In this document: one piece after another, positions 10,300-18,620 of the stretch | How positions within the stretch are numbered: the stretch's first letter is position 1 | Layout of the letters: every line of letters begins with the position of its first letter | DNA from: Sphingobium sp. 15-1 | GTDB taxonomy: Bacteria > Pseudomonadota > Alphaproteobacteria > Sphingomonadales > Sphingomonadaceae | NCBI RefSeq assembly: GCF_013375535.1 | Contig: NZ_JABXJG010000001.1 | Coordinates: 1,550,001-1,614,000 of the forward strand | Direction of reading: 5' to 3' | DNA: 64,000 bases | Notes under the pieces: model-generated | Seen by the model: the letters and a program-made list of their open reading frames with translations, nothing else | What the model was told of the DNA's origin: nothing | Database searches by the model: none | Translations under genes and position numbers: made by a program

Positions 10300-11349
10300 A
10301 TGGAATATCGCATATTGGGACGCACCGGGATCAGGGTCAGCCTGATCTGCCTGGGCACCATGACCTGGGGTTCGCAGAATAGCGAGGCGGAGGCGCATAC
10401 GCAGCTCGACCATGCCTTTGGCGAGGGCGTCAATTTCATCGACACCGCCGAAGCCTATCCGGTTACTCCGGTATCCCGCGAAACGCAGTTCCTGACCGAA
10501 ACCTATATCGGCAACTGGATCGCTGGCCGTGGACGCCGCGAAGACATCGTTCTGGCCACCAAGGTCGCCGGTCCCACCCGCGATCCGGTGCGGGAATTTC
10601 GCGGCGGCGACAACCGGCTCGACCGCCGCAATATCATGCAGGCGGTGGAGGACAGTCTGCGCCGGCTGCGCACCGACTATATCGATCTGTACCAGGTGCA
10701 TTGGCCCGACCGGCCCGTGCCTGCCTTCGGGGTGCGCGGGCTGACCCGGCTGGCCGACACGGCGGAGACGGTTCCGATCGAGGAAACGCTGGGCGCGCTG
10801 GCCGATCTGGTGCGCGCCGGCAAGATCCGCCATTTCGGCGTCTCCAACGAAACGCCGTGGGGCGTGTCGGAATATCTGCGCCTGTCGCGGGAGAGGGAGC
10901 TGCCGCGCCTCGCATCGATCCAGAACGCCTATAATCTGCTCAACCGCACCTTCGAATATGGCTTGTCGGAATTCGCGCTGCGCGAACAGGTGTCGCTGCT
11001 CGCTTATTCCCCTCTGGCGGGCGGCAATCTCACCGGCAAATATCTGGGCGGGCAAATCCCCAGGGGATCGCGCCGCGACGTCAGCCGCCAGTTCGTGCGC
11101 TACGACCTGCCCAGCCAGGCGACGGCGTCGGCCCGCTATGTCGCCATCGCGCAGGCCCATGGGCTGGACCCGGCGCAACTGGCGCTGGCCTTCGTCAACA
11201 GCCGGCCCTTCGTCACCTCCACGATCATCGGCGCGACGTCGCTGGACCAGCTCAAGATCGACATCGGCAGCGTCCGCGTCCAACTGGAAGAGGATGCGCT
11301 GGCCGCGATCGAAGCGATCCATCGCGACCTTCCCGACCCCTGTCCCTGA
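10300..11349 (+). CDS. tas: NADP(H)-dependent aldo-keto reductase, Tas family
   Basis: 349 residues with the aldo-keto reductase barrel. The N-terminal L-G-R-T-G-I-R-V-S-L-I-C-L-G-T-M-T-W-G, the catalytic D-T-A-E-A-Y (Asp and Tyr) and D-L-Y-Q-V-H-W-P with the active-site His all match E. coli Tas, as does the split E-T-Q-F-L-T-E-T-Y-I-G-N-W segment. C-terminal S-T-I-I-G-A-T-S-L-D-Q-L is the NADPH-phosphate region. Tas-type enzymes reduce aldehydes or ketones of unclear physiological identity. A 10-bp hairpin follows the stop codon. Confidence 0.9.
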   Translation: MEYRILGRTGIRVSLICLGTMTWGSQNSEAEAHTQLDHAFGEGVNFIDTAEAYPVTPVSRETQFLTETYIGNWIAGRGRREDIVLATKVAGPTRDPVREFRGGDNRLDRRNIMQAVEDSLRRLRTDYIDLYQVHWPDRPVPAFGVRGLTRLADTAETVPIEETLGALADLVRAGKIRHFGVSNETPWGVSEYLRLSRERELPRLASIQNAYNLLNRTFEYGLSEFALREQVSLLAYSPLAGGNLTGKYLGGQIPRGSRRDVSRQFVRYDLPSQATASARYVAIAQAHGLDPAQLALAFVNSRPFVTSTIIGATSLDQLKIDIGSVRVQLEEDALAAIEAIHRDLPDPCP

Positions 11350-11372
11350 GCCCCATCAAGCAGGCCATTATT

Positions 11373-11404
11373 TGAGCGGCGCGTCGATCGTGAAGCGCCG
11401 CTCA
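11373..11404 (+). terminator. Hairpin after tas, probable terminator
   Basis: Perfect 10-bp inverted repeat (tgagcggcgc / gcgccgctca) with a 12-base loop, starting 24 bases after the tas stop. It lacks a long T-run, so termination is probable but not certain. Confidence 0.5.
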
Positions 11405-11504
11405 ACAGTTTGACAAAAGCCATAGGTGGCCGTCCAATACGCGTTGGTCCTTGGCGCATATCCCTTCCAAAGCCCCTTCCACAAAATAATCCGAAGGGGG
11501 CAAT

Positions 11505-13652
11505 ATGCACATCAACCGTCTGCTGTTCTGCAATGTCGCGCTGTTCGCGATCGCCGCCGCCACTCCCGTGCTGGCCGAAGAGGCGCCGGCCGCCGAGGAT
11601 AGCGCGGCGAGCGGAGAGATCATCGTCACCGCCGAACGCCGCGCAACCGATCTTCAAAAGACCGCCATCGCCATTTCCGCCTTCACGCCGGACCGGCTGG
11701 AGGAACGCAACATCAGCAACGTCCGCGATCTGGCCGGACAGGTGCCCAATCTGTTCGTCTCCCGCGCCTCGATCAGCCACACGACCCAGACCTTCTCGCT
11801 GCGCGGCGTGGGGGAGAGCGATCCGATCCAGGAACCAGTGCTGGCCGTCTATGTCGACGATGTCTATGTGCCCCGCCAGATCGGATCGATGAGCGAATTT
11901 GTCGATCTGGAGCGGGTCGAGCTGCTGCGCGGGCCGCAGGGCACGCTGTACGGCCGCAACAGCAGCGCCGGCGCGCTGCGCATCATCACCCGCGATCCCG
12001 ACGACACCACCCATGTCACCGCCGAACTGGGCTATGGCAGCTTCAACGATGTGCAGGCGCGGGCGCTGGTCAGCGGGCCGATCGTCAGCAACGCGCTGTC
12101 GGGCAGCATCAGCTATATCCACCGCTCGCGCGATGGCGTGACCTATGACCCGACGCTGGGCCATGACGTGAACCGCATCGATCTGGACGGCTGGCGTGGC
12201 AAGCTGCGCTTCACCGGGATAGAGGGGCTGGACGCGCTGCTCACGGTCAACGTCACCCGCGACCGCAGCGACAGCCGATCCTATGTGCCGGTCAACCAGC
12301 CCACCCCCTTCAGCCGCCGCCGCTCCTATTCGGAGGTCGAGCCGCTCCAGCATCTCAACGCGCAAAGCGGTTCGCTGCGGCTGGTCTACACCCTCTCCCC
12401 CGCCCTTTCGATCAAATCGATCACGGCGGTCGGGGGCTTCAACCTCAATCCCGTCTATTATGATAATGACGGCGAGGCGGCGCTGATCCAGAAGAACCTC
12501 ATCCATTATAATGACAAGTTCTTGAGCCAGGAGGTGCAACTGAACGGCGAGTTCGGTGATGTGAGCTTCACCAGCGGCCTCTTCTACCTCCACGAACGCT
12601 TTTTCGTCGAACGCGACGGCTTCAGCCGCACCGGCGCCGTGGCCACTGCCCCCGTCAGCAGGCTGCGGGCGCACAATATCACCTATACCGACGCCTATGC
12701 CGTCTTCGGCGAAGGCACCTGGAAGGCGACCGACATATTCAGCCTGACCGCGGGCGTGCGCGGCACGATCGAGAAGAAGCGCTTCGTCTTCGACAATAAG
12801 GTGATCGACAATAACCGCAATGTGGTGTCCCAGTCGATCGCCGGGGAGGCGGACAAGACATGGCATGCGATCACGCCAAAATTGTCGTTGCAGGCGCAAT
12901 GGACGCCCAATCTGCTGCAATATCTGACCTTGTCGCGCGGGTTCAAATCGGGTGGCTTCGACAATCGCGCAACCCGGCTCGACCTCGCCACCCTGCCTTA
13001 TGATCCCGAGAAGGTGACGACTTATGAAGGCGGCCTGAAAGCGACGCTGTTCGGCAGCGCGCTGCGCAGCAATCTTGCCGTCTTCTACAATGACTATAAG
13101 GATCTTCAGGTCTCCTTCTACGATCCCGCCTATGTCGGCTCGCGGCGCGGCAATGCGGGCAAGGCCCATAGCTGGGGCGTCGAGCTGGAAAATGAGCTGC
13201 GCCTGTCGGATCGTTTCAGCGTCCAGGCGTCGGGCGGCTATCTGAAGGCGATCTACGACGACTATAAGGGCGCGGGCGGCGCAGGCGTGAATGCGGACGA
13301 CAACCCGCTGATCAATGCGCCCAAATATTCGCTGTCGGGCGGCGCGACCTATGACCTGCCGCTGGGCGCGAGCGGCAGCCATCTGCGCCTGTCCGCCAAT
13401 GCCCAATATCAAAGCGGCTTCTATTCGAACGCGCTGGCCCGTCCGCAGGACCATGTGCCGGGCCAGAGCTTCGTCAACGGATCGGTCAACTGGGTCCTGC
13501 CCGACGAGCGGTTCCAGATCGGCGTGCAGGCCAGGAACATATTGGGCGCCGACAAGCCGGTCGGTTCCACCTACATTCCCTCGACCGGCGTCTATTATAA
13601 AAATTACGCCGATCCGGCGACCGTGCTGTTCAACGTCCAGTTCGCCTATTGA
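11505..13652 (+). CDS. TonB-dependent outer-membrane receptor
   Basis: 715 residues with a signal peptide ending near P-V-L-A-E. A TonB box-like E-I-I-V-T-A-E-R-R follows, then the plug domain (N-I-S-N-V-R-D-L-A, F-S-L-R-G-V-G, V-Y-V-D-D-V-Y, L-R-G-P-Q-G-T-L-Y-G-R-N) and a long beta-barrel ending V-L-F-N-V-Q-F-A-Y with a C-terminal aromatic. This is the sphingomonad FecA-like type, which often takes up plant-derived or aromatic compounds rather than siderophores. Immediate neighbours give no substrate hint. A TTGACA hexamer at 11410 could be part of its promoter, but no good -10 element is visible at the right distance. Confidence 0.92.
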   Translation: MHINRLLFCNVALFAIAAATPVLAEEAPAAEDSAASGEIIVTAERRATDLQKTAIAISAFTPDRLEERNISNVRDLAGQVPNLFVSRASISHTTQTFSLRGVGESDPIQEPVLAVYVDDVYVPRQIGSMSEFVDLERVELLRGPQGTLYGRNSSAGALRIITRDPDDTTHVTAELGYGSFNDVQARALVSGPIVSNALSGSISYIHRSRDGVTYDPTLGHDVNRIDLDGWRGKLRFTGIEGLDALLTVNVTRDRSDSRSYVPVNQPTPFSRRRSYSEVEPLQHLNAQSGSLRLVYTLSPALSIKSITAVGGFNLNPVYYDNDGEAALIQKNLIHYNDKFLSQEVQLNGEFGDVSFTSGLFYLHERFFVERDGFSRTGAVATAPVSRLRAHNITYTDAYAVFGEGTWKATDIFSLTAGVRGTIEKKRFVFDNKVIDNNRNVVSQSIAGEADKTWHAITPKLSLQAQWTPNLLQYLTLSRGFKSGGFDNRATRLDLATLPYDPEKVTTYEGGLKATLFGSALRSNLAVFYNDYKDLQVSFYDPAYVGSRRGNAGKAHSWGVELENELRLSDRFSVQASGGYLKAIYDDYKGAGGAGVNADDNPLINAPKYSLSGGATYDLPLGASGSHLRLSANAQYQSGFYSNALARPQDHVPGQSFVNGSVNWVLPDERFQIGVQARNILGADKPVGSTYIPSTGVYYKNYADPATVLFNVQFAY

Positions 13653-13704
13653 CGCCCGGCGGGCCTGGGATGAGGATCAGGACCGCTGATCCTCATCGCC
13701 TGCA

Positions 13705-14115
13705 TCAGCCCGCCTTCACCTGGTCCAGCCAATCGACCAGGTTGTAATGGTTGCTGACCCGCGCGATCAGGCCGTCGCGCAACACGAAAAAGGCGCCCAC
13801 GCGCAAGCGGTAATGCTGGCCGGAAGCAGCAGGCAGATCGGAATCGGTCTCCAGATATTGCCCCTTCAGCATGAATTCGGCCGCCGCCCGCTGTCCGTCG
13901 GCGGAGACCATGAAGACCGGATCGATGACCTCTTCCTTGTAGCAGCGGTTCATATGATCCAGGAAATCGGCAAAGGCCGCCTTCCCTTCCCGCACCGCGC
14001 CCTGCGACGGTTCGTGGACGACATCCTGCGTCAGCAGGGCAAGCATGGCCGCGCTATCGCCTTCGTTGAAAGCCGCATAATAGCGGCGGAGTAGATCTGC
14101 ACTCATATCGCTCAT
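13705..14115 (-). CDS. NTF2-fold / SnoaL-like (ketosteroid-isomerase-related) protein
   Basis: 136 residues, with GGAAG before the start. The sequence L-L-R-R-Y-Y-A-A-F-N-E-G-D-x-x-A-M-L-A-L-L, the following D-V-V-H-E, and the C-terminal F-F-V-L-R-D-G-L-I-A-R-V-S-N-H-Y-N-L are typical of the NTF2-like superfamily that includes ketosteroid isomerase and SnoaL cyclases. The fold is clear but the reaction is not. It is encoded just downstream of the LysR gene on the same strand and opposite the SBF-family carrier, so it may act on a transported steroid- or terpenoid-like compound; that is inference. Confidence 0.75.
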   Translation of the reverse strand: MSDMSADLLRRYYAAFNEGDSAAMLALLTQDVVHEPSQGAVREGKAAFADFLDHMNRCYKEEVIDPVFMVSADGQRAAAEFMLKGQYLETDSDLPAASGQHYRLRVGAFFVLRDGLIARVSNHYNLVDWLDQVKAG

Positions 14116-14221
14116 CTTCCGGTACCAGGTTCATCCGCAAGCCATCCCGTCCGGCCATGCGACATTTGGCGGGCGGGAACAGCCGCCCTCCCTCGCCCGA
14201 AGGGCCACGCCGCGTCAACGG

Positions 14222-15097
14222 CTATCGTGACGCGACCGGGCTCCGCTTGTGCCGCAGCAGCGATCCGTTCGTCTTGATCATCTCGACCAGCGTGCGCGCC
14301 GGGTCGCGCTTGGCCATTTGGCCTATCAGGATCACGAACTCGACATCGTCGAGCGGCGGCAGTCGGTCGTCGCGCAATTCGACAAGTCCGTCGGGCAACA
14401 GCGAACGGGCATGCGGCGCAACGCCCAACCCGGCCGCCACGGCAGCATGGATGCCGCTCTGGCTTTCGCTGGTGCAGATCAGGCGCCAGGGCCTGCCCGC
14501 TTCTCCCAGAGCTTCCAGCGCGCTCGTGCGCGTGATCGCCGGCGGCGCCAGGACGACCAGCGGTACCGGCAAGTCGTGGTCCAGGCGGAAATCGGCCGCC
14601 GCCATCCAGATCAACGGCTCCTGCCAGATCAGTTCGCCGGCCCCGCCGCCCCTGCGCCGCTTGATGAACGCGAAATCCAGCTCGCCCAGGGCGAACCGGT
14701 CGCGCAGCACTTCGCTGAGACCGACGGTCAGTTCGAGGACCACCTTGGGATGCTCCGCCGTGAACTGCCTCAGCAAATGCGGCAACCCCGCGAGCACGAT
14801 GTCCTCCGAAACGCCAAGCCGGATTCGGCCCTGGAGATCGCCCCGGGCAAAATGACGCAGCGCCCGGTCCTGGGTTTCGAGTATCGCGGTGGCAAAGCCG
14901 ATCATCGCTTCGCCGTCGCTGCTCAGGGCAACCGAATGGGTATCCCGGACGAACAGGCGGACGCCGCTCGCCGCTTCCAGCTTTCGCACATGCTCGCTGA
15001 CGGTCGACTGGCGCGTGCCCAGAAGCGCGGCGGCCTGTGTAAAGCTCAATGTCCGCGCCACGAGGACGAAGCTGCGCAGCCAAAGAGGATCGAACAT
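14222..15097 (-). CDS. LysR-family transcriptional regulator
   Basis: 291 residues. The N-terminal winged helix-turn-helix is clear (L-S-F-T-Q-A-A-A-L-L-G-T-R-Q-S-T-V-S-E-H, about residues 17-36), followed by a substrate-binding domain with G-R-I-R-L-G-V-S-E-D-I-V. It is divergent from the SBF-type carrier across 76 bases, the classic LysR arrangement, so it probably controls the carrier and itself. The co-directional NTF2-like gene lies 106 bases downstream. Confidence 0.9.
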   Translation of the reverse strand: MFDPLWLRSFVLVARTLSFTQAAALLGTRQSTVSEHVRKLEAASGVRLFVRDTHSVALSSDGEAMIGFATAILETQDRALRHFARGDLQGRIRLGVSEDIVLAGLPHLLRQFTAEHPKVVLELTVGLSEVLRDRFALGELDFAFIKRRRGGGAGELIWQEPLIWMAAADFRLDHDLPVPLVVLAPPAITRTSALEALGEAGRPWRLICTSESQSGIHAAVAAGLGVAPHARSLLPDGLVELRDDRLPPLDDVEFVILIGQMAKRDPARTLVEMIKTNGSLLRHKRSPVASR

Positions 15098-15173
15098 GGA
15101 AATTCCAATTTCCGATAACTGTTACCATGGAAAGCGGGATTTACAATAACAAGCATCGCCGTATCTATGCCTG
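15098..15173. promoter_or_regulatory. Divergent LysR/carrier control region
   Basis: This 76-base intergenic stretch between divergent genes is AT-richer than its surroundings. It holds a TAAC-T-GTTA dyad at 15116-15124 nested inside TTCCA (15103) ... TGGAA (15128), a plausible LysR box. The functional assignment is inference from position. Confidence 0.45.
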
Positions 15174-16145
15174 ATGCAAAAGATTCTGCGCTTCCTCGAT
15201 CCCTATATCGGCCTCATGATCGCCACCGTGGCGCTGGCGGCGCTGCTGCCCGCGCGCGGCATGGGCGCGCAGATCGCCGGGGCCGTGGCCGACGGGGGCA
15301 TCGTCCTCCTCTTCTTCCTCTACGGCGTGCGCATCTCTCCGCAGGCCGCGCTCGATGGCATGACGAACTGGCGGCTTCAGCTTGCGGTGCTGGGCTGCAC
15401 CTTCCTGCTGTTTCCGGCTCTGGGCCTGATTGTCTACAAGCTGGCGCCGCCGGGGCTGTCCGGCGCCCTGCGCACCGGCATCCTGTTCCTGTGCCTGCTG
15501 CCCTCGACGGTGCAGTCGTCGATCGCCTTCACCTCGATCGCGCGGGGCAATGTGCCGGCGGCGCTGTGCGCGGCATCGGCATCGAACATCCTTGGCGTGT
15601 TCATCAGCCCGCTGCTCGCGGGCTGGCTGCTCCAGCATGGCGGGGTCGCACTGTCCTTCGACAATATCCTGGACATCGTCCTGCAACTGCTGGCGCCGTT
15701 CGCCGCCGGACAGGCGCTCCGCCCCTGGATCGGCAAATGGGTCCAGGATCACAAGGCCATCCTTGGCTATGTCGACCGCGGTTCGATATTGCTGATCATC
15801 TATGTCGCCTTTTCCAAGGGCATGGTCGACAATATCTGGACCGACATCGGCCTGACGGACATGGCCCTGCTGAGCAGCATTCTGGCCGGGCTGCTGGCGG
15901 CGGCGCTTGGCCTGACCTATGCCTTCGGGCGGAAGCTGATGCGGCTGGGCGTCGAGGATGAGATCGTGCTGCAATTTTGCGGGTCGAAAAAGTCCCTGGC
16001 CAGCGGCCTGCCGATGGCCACGGTCCTGTTCTCCGGACCGCAGCTTGGCCTGATCGTCCTGCCGCTCATGCTCTTCCACCAGTTGCAGCTCATCGTCTGC
16101 GCCGTTCTGGCGCGGCATTATGGCGCGCGCGCCACCAGCCGTTAG
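15174..16145 (+). CDS. Bile acid:sodium symporter family (SBF-like) membrane carrier
   Basis: 323 residues with about nine to ten hydrophobic segments, matching the SBF-like/YfeH branch of the bile-acid:Na+ symporter superfamily. Typical landmarks are the early L-D-P-Y-I-G-L-M, F-F-L-Y-G-V-R-I-S near residue 50, L-L-P-S-T-V-Q-S-S-I-A-F-T near residue 110, and a second crossing-helix motif C-G-S-K-K-S-L-A-S-G-L-P-M-A near residue 265. It probably carries an organic anion with sodium across the inner membrane. It is divergent from a LysR gene that probably regulates it. Confidence 0.85.
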   Translation: MQKILRFLDPYIGLMIATVALAALLPARGMGAQIAGAVADGGIVLLFFLYGVRISPQAALDGMTNWRLQLAVLGCTFLLFPALGLIVYKLAPPGLSGALRTGILFLCLLPSTVQSSIAFTSIARGNVPAALCAASASNILGVFISPLLAGWLLQHGGVALSFDNILDIVLQLLAPFAAGQALRPWIGKWVQDHKAILGYVDRGSILLIIYVAFSKGMVDNIWTDIGLTDMALLSSILAGLLAAALGLTYAFGRKLMRLGVEDEIVLQFCGSKKSLASGLPMATVLFSGPQLGLIVLPLMLFHQLQLIVCAVLARHYGARATSR

Positions 16146-16180
16146 GCGGCGCCATCCCTCCTTCGGAACCGAAGACCTGA

Positions 16181-16501
16181 ATGGATCGTCTATCCGCCAT
16201 GGACGAAGCGGAAATGATTGAACGGCTGGCCCGCACGATCTGCAAGCAGCATGCTATACCGCCGGACGACCATCACGCCGATTTCGAAACCCAATGGCAG
16301 GCGGTGGCGCGCGATGCCAAGGGCCTGTTGATCACCATGCTCGACCCGACAGACGCCATGGCCCGCGCCGGAGCCGAAGCGGGCGACCTTGAACCCGGTC
16401 AGGCCCGTTCGATCTACCGGGCGATGATAGACGCGGCAGTGCGCGGCCGATCCAAGGAGAAGGGGAATGGCGAAGGGCAACCGGCTGAGCCATCGGCATG
16501 A
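16181..16501 (+). CDS. Hypothetical small soluble protein
   Basis: 106 residues, acidic and helical, starting 35 bases after the carrier gene. A motif I-E-R-L-A-R-T-I-C-K-Q-H occurs near residue 15, and the C-terminus is charged. I recognise no domain. It may be co-transcribed with the carrier. Its codon use looks normal for the region, which supports a real gene, but the ribosome-binding site is weak. Confidence 0.5.
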   Translation: MDRLSAMDEAEMIERLARTICKQHAIPPDDHHADFETQWQAVARDAKGLLITMLDPTDAMARAGAEAGDLEPGQARSIYRAMIDAAVRGRSKEKGNGEGQPAEPSA

Positions 16502-16792
16502 TCGGTCTTCATCCCAAAGGACGCAAATTGTCGGTGCAATAACCCGCACCTGAATGCCAATCTGGTAAGCTTCCACAGAGCTGTGCTGAAGAGCTGACGC
16601 GCGGCAGATGCAGTCCTGCGCTGACCGGCGCAAATCTGAACCAGGCAATACATGTCCGTTCATCCCCCGTTTATACGCGCCGGACCGACCCGAATGATGC
16701 GGCAGGGCGTTGAACTTGCTGCGTCTCCCTGCGCTTTCCTGTGATCCTCGTGCGCGGCGCGGGGGACAGCGAAATATCTTGAGGAGAGCATC

Positions 16793-17209
16793 ATGCGATA
16801 TGGAGTGATCATGGCATCCCTGGCCGCCGCCGGCCTGCTGGGAACAAGCGCCCTTGCCCAAACGACGGCTGGCGGCGGCGTAACCGCCTCCACGCCCGAT
16901 GGTTCGGTGGCGGGCGGCGCCACCGCCGGCACCAATGATCGCGCACGCGACAAGCAGGACCGCAAGCGGCACGGCCGGGAAGACCGCCGCTCTCCCACGG
17001 CCAATTCCGCATCCACCTATGGATCGGGCACGATCTACACCGATCGTAACCGGGCGACCGGCGGCGTTTCGGCGGGCGGCTCCGCCAGCGGCACCGGCTC
17101 GCAAAGCACGTCGACATCGATCGACGCCTATGGATCGACCGACCGCAACGGCTCTACCGGAGAGGTCTATGGCGATTCGACGGCGGATTCCACCAATCCG
17201 GGCCGTTAA
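16793..17209 (+). CDS. Exported Gly/Ser/Thr-rich low-complexity protein
   Basis: 138 residues. A signal peptide ends at A-L-A-Q. The mature part alternates Gly/Ala/Ser/Thr stretches (S-A-S-T-Y-G-S-G-T, S-A-G-G-S-A-S-G-T-G-S) with a basic patch D-K-Q-D-R-K-R-H-G-R-E-D-R-R near residue 55. Gene start is supported by GAGGAGAG just upstream. A T-Y-G-S-G motif is shared with the protein encoded at 17578, suggesting distant paralogues. The function is unknown; an extracytoplasmic or surface role is likely from the signal peptide. Confidence 0.65.
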   Translation: MRYGVIMASLAAAGLLGTSALAQTTAGGGVTASTPDGSVAGGATAGTNDRARDKQDRKRHGREDRRSPTANSASTYGSGTIYTDRNRATGGVSAGGSASGTGSQSTSTSIDAYGSTDRNGSTGEVYGDSTADSTNPGR

Positions 17210-17224
17210 TCCCCTTCCCACCTT

Positions 17225-17249
17225 TTGGGGACGGCATGCGGCGTCCCCA
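17225..17249 (+). terminator. Intergenic hairpin between two small exported-protein genes
   Basis: Inverted repeat tggggacg / cgtcccca with an eight-base loop, lying 15 bases after the preceding stop. No T-run follows, so it may be an attenuator or processing site rather than a full terminator. Confidence 0.4.
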
Positions 17250-17263
17250 ACAAAGGCATCATC

Positions 17264-17581
17264 ATGGCCTATATCATCATGATAGCCGCGGTTGCGGCGG
17301 CGGTTCAGCCGACAGGCGAAACCTGCCGCCGCGTCCATATTTTTGCCGACGGTCATGTGGAGACGTCCGTGATTGCCGATGAAGGCCAGGGCGCCAGCGC
17401 CACCAGCGCCTCATCGGGCAAAAGCGCATCGTCCCACGTCTCGGCATCCTCCTCGTCGAGTGGAACTTCCTCGTCGAGCGCGATCAGCACGAGCGATGGA
17501 GAGCAGCGCTCCGTGACGATCACGCGCGGAGCGGAAGGGTGCCGCATCACGATCGACGAGCGACCCCACAGGAGAGAATGA
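17264..17581 (+). CDS. Small exported protein with poly-serine linker
   Basis: 105 residues from the ATG at 17264. A short hydrophobic N-terminus (A-Y-I-I-M-I-A-A-V-A-A-A-V) acts as a signal or anchor. Two short conserved-looking segments, E-T-C-R-R-V-H-I-F-A-D-G and S-V-T-I-T-R-G-A-E-G-C-R-I-T-I, each hold one Cys and flank a long Ser/Ala/Thr linker. The cysteines could pair. The stop overlaps the start of the next gene (ATGA). No family recognised. Confidence 0.6.
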   Translation: MAYIIMIAAVAAAVQPTGETCRRVHIFADGHVETSVIADEGQGASATSASSGKSASSHVSASSSSSGTSSSSAISTSDGEQRSVTITRGAEGCRITIDERPHRRE

Positions 17582-17997
17582 TGAAGCGACCTCTTTCACT
17601 CATGATCACGGCAGCGTTTCTGGCCAGCGCCAGCGCGGCCCCCGCGCAGACGAAGAGCGCCGGATCGCAATCTTCGACCCCGACGACCGGCGACGTATCA
17701 GCCGGAACCTATGGATCGGGCAGCACGGACGCGAACAGCGTCGGCGTATCCGGCGGCGGCACGGCCACGGCGGCCGATGGCGGAACCGCGACCACCGACT
17801 CGCGCGCGAAGTTCAACGACAATATGGCGCGCCAACGCTCCGTCGCCACGGCGCGCGATGACGATGAACGGGCGCGATCCATGACCAACACCCATGTCCG
17901 CAAGGATGGCGAGGTTCGATCGCGATCGATGTCGATCTACAAGGAACGTGGAGAAAAGCCGGTCATCGACCGCCAGACTTCGACGTCGGGTAATTGA
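17578..17997 (+). CDS. Exported Ser/Thr/Gly-rich protein, paralogue-like of the gene at 16793
   Basis: 139 residues starting at 17578; the next codon is also ATG. GGAGAG precedes it. A signal peptide ends near A-A-P-A-Q. The mature N-terminal half is Gly/Ser/Thr-rich (T-Y-G-S-G-S, G-V-S-G-G-G-T-A-T-A). The C-terminal half is charged, with R-S-V-A-T-A-R-D-D-D-E-R-A-R-S-M and S-R-S-M-S-I-Y-K-E-R. It is the last gene of a three-gene run of small exported proteins. Function unknown. Confidence 0.65.
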   Translation: MMKRPLSLMITAAFLASASAAPAQTKSAGSQSSTPTTGDVSAGTYGSGSTDANSVGVSGGGTATAADGGTATTDSRAKFNDNMARQRSVATARDDDERARSMTNTHVRKDGEVRSRSMSIYKERGEKPVIDRQTSTSGN

Positions 17998-18078
17998 GGA
18001 GAAGTATCTTCCCTACGAATTTCTTGGGCAGAGATTGAACCAATTATCCGTTGGCGAATTATTTCATCGACACCGTAG

Positions 18079-18120
18079 CAAAAACACTCCCCGCCTGCCC
18101 CGCAGGCGGGGCATTTTTGC
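18079..18120. terminator. Bidirectional rho-independent terminator
   Basis: A perfect 10-bp GC-rich stem (ccccgcctgc at 18089-18098, gcaggcgggg at 18102-18111) with a three-base loop, flanked by A-run on the left and cattttt on the right. Confidence 0.85.
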
Positions 18121-18211
18121 TTATCAAGTCATTGGAAAATATGTAAATAATTTCACAATCTATATCCAACGATATATTTTCACGTAAAAATGCTGATGAT
18201 TAAATAAAATG

Positions 18212-18229
18212 ACAGGCTTTGCCTGTTTT
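18212..18229 (+). terminator. Short hairpin with T-run
   Basis: ACAGGC-ttt-GCCTGT followed by TTT: a six-bp stem with a three-base loop, 12 bases before a stronger terminator. Confidence 0.45.
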
Positions 18230-18240
18230 GCGACCAACTG

Positions 18241-18275
18241 GCCTCACCCTTATAAAATAGGGTGAGGCTTTTTTT
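18241..18275 (+). terminator. Strong rho-independent terminator
   Basis: A perfect 10-bp stem gcctcaccct / agggtgaggc around an eight-base AT loop, followed by seven T residues. No gene ends within the 120 bases upstream, so it may terminate an unannotated short transcript or back up the terminator at 18079. Confidence 0.85.
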
Positions 18276-18585
18276 AACATGGATCAGCAATATTGCTTGG
18301 TCCCATGCAGATTAACATAAGTTCTAATATTTACCATTTTTCGAGTTATTCCAATAAAGCCACCATAAGCTGCCGACCGACTGTACGGGGAATCCACGAG
18401 CCGCACGCCGCATTCCTATCGCGACTTCGCATCCCCGATAGTCTCATCCGGGACGTCTGGCGGAAGCTTTGCAGATCATTGGCAGCGGCGAGAAGCGGCC
18501 CTCCGGTTCCCACGCAATGCCGCCTTGATCGCGCTGCAAACTTGAGGAACGCGCGAAGTCATGTACATGCTTGGCGGGACCGGGG

Positions 18586-18617
18586 GAGAGGCCAGCGGGA
18601 GAGGCCAGCGGGAGAGG
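18586..18617 (+). repeat. Short tandem repeat upstream of lysR
   Basis: Two exact copies of the 13-base unit gagaggccagcgg followed by a partial third copy (gagagg). The last copy provides the Shine-Dalgarno-like GGAGAGG for the GTG start at 18621. Confidence 0.75.
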
Positions 18618-18620
18618 AAA

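Larger units (their letters stand above)
17998..18620. other. AT-rich non-coding stretch with stacked terminators
   Basis: No convincing gene on either strand. The base composition from 18120 to 18370 is far richer in A and T than the neighbours. It contains at least three hairpin-plus-T structures in about 200 bases (listed separately) and the promoter region of the following lysR gene. It marks the boundary between the small exported-protein genes and the catabolic cluster. Confidence 0.6.

Noticed and set aside
11136..13454. Long minus-strand open frame opposite the aldo-keto reductase and TonB receptor
   Set aside because: Shadow of the plus-strand genes; no motifs, odd composition.
18561..18620. 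Extended N-terminus of the catabolic-cluster LysR protein
   Set aside because: The extra residues translate a short tandem repeat, and a better Shine-Dalgarno lies before the GTG at 18621.
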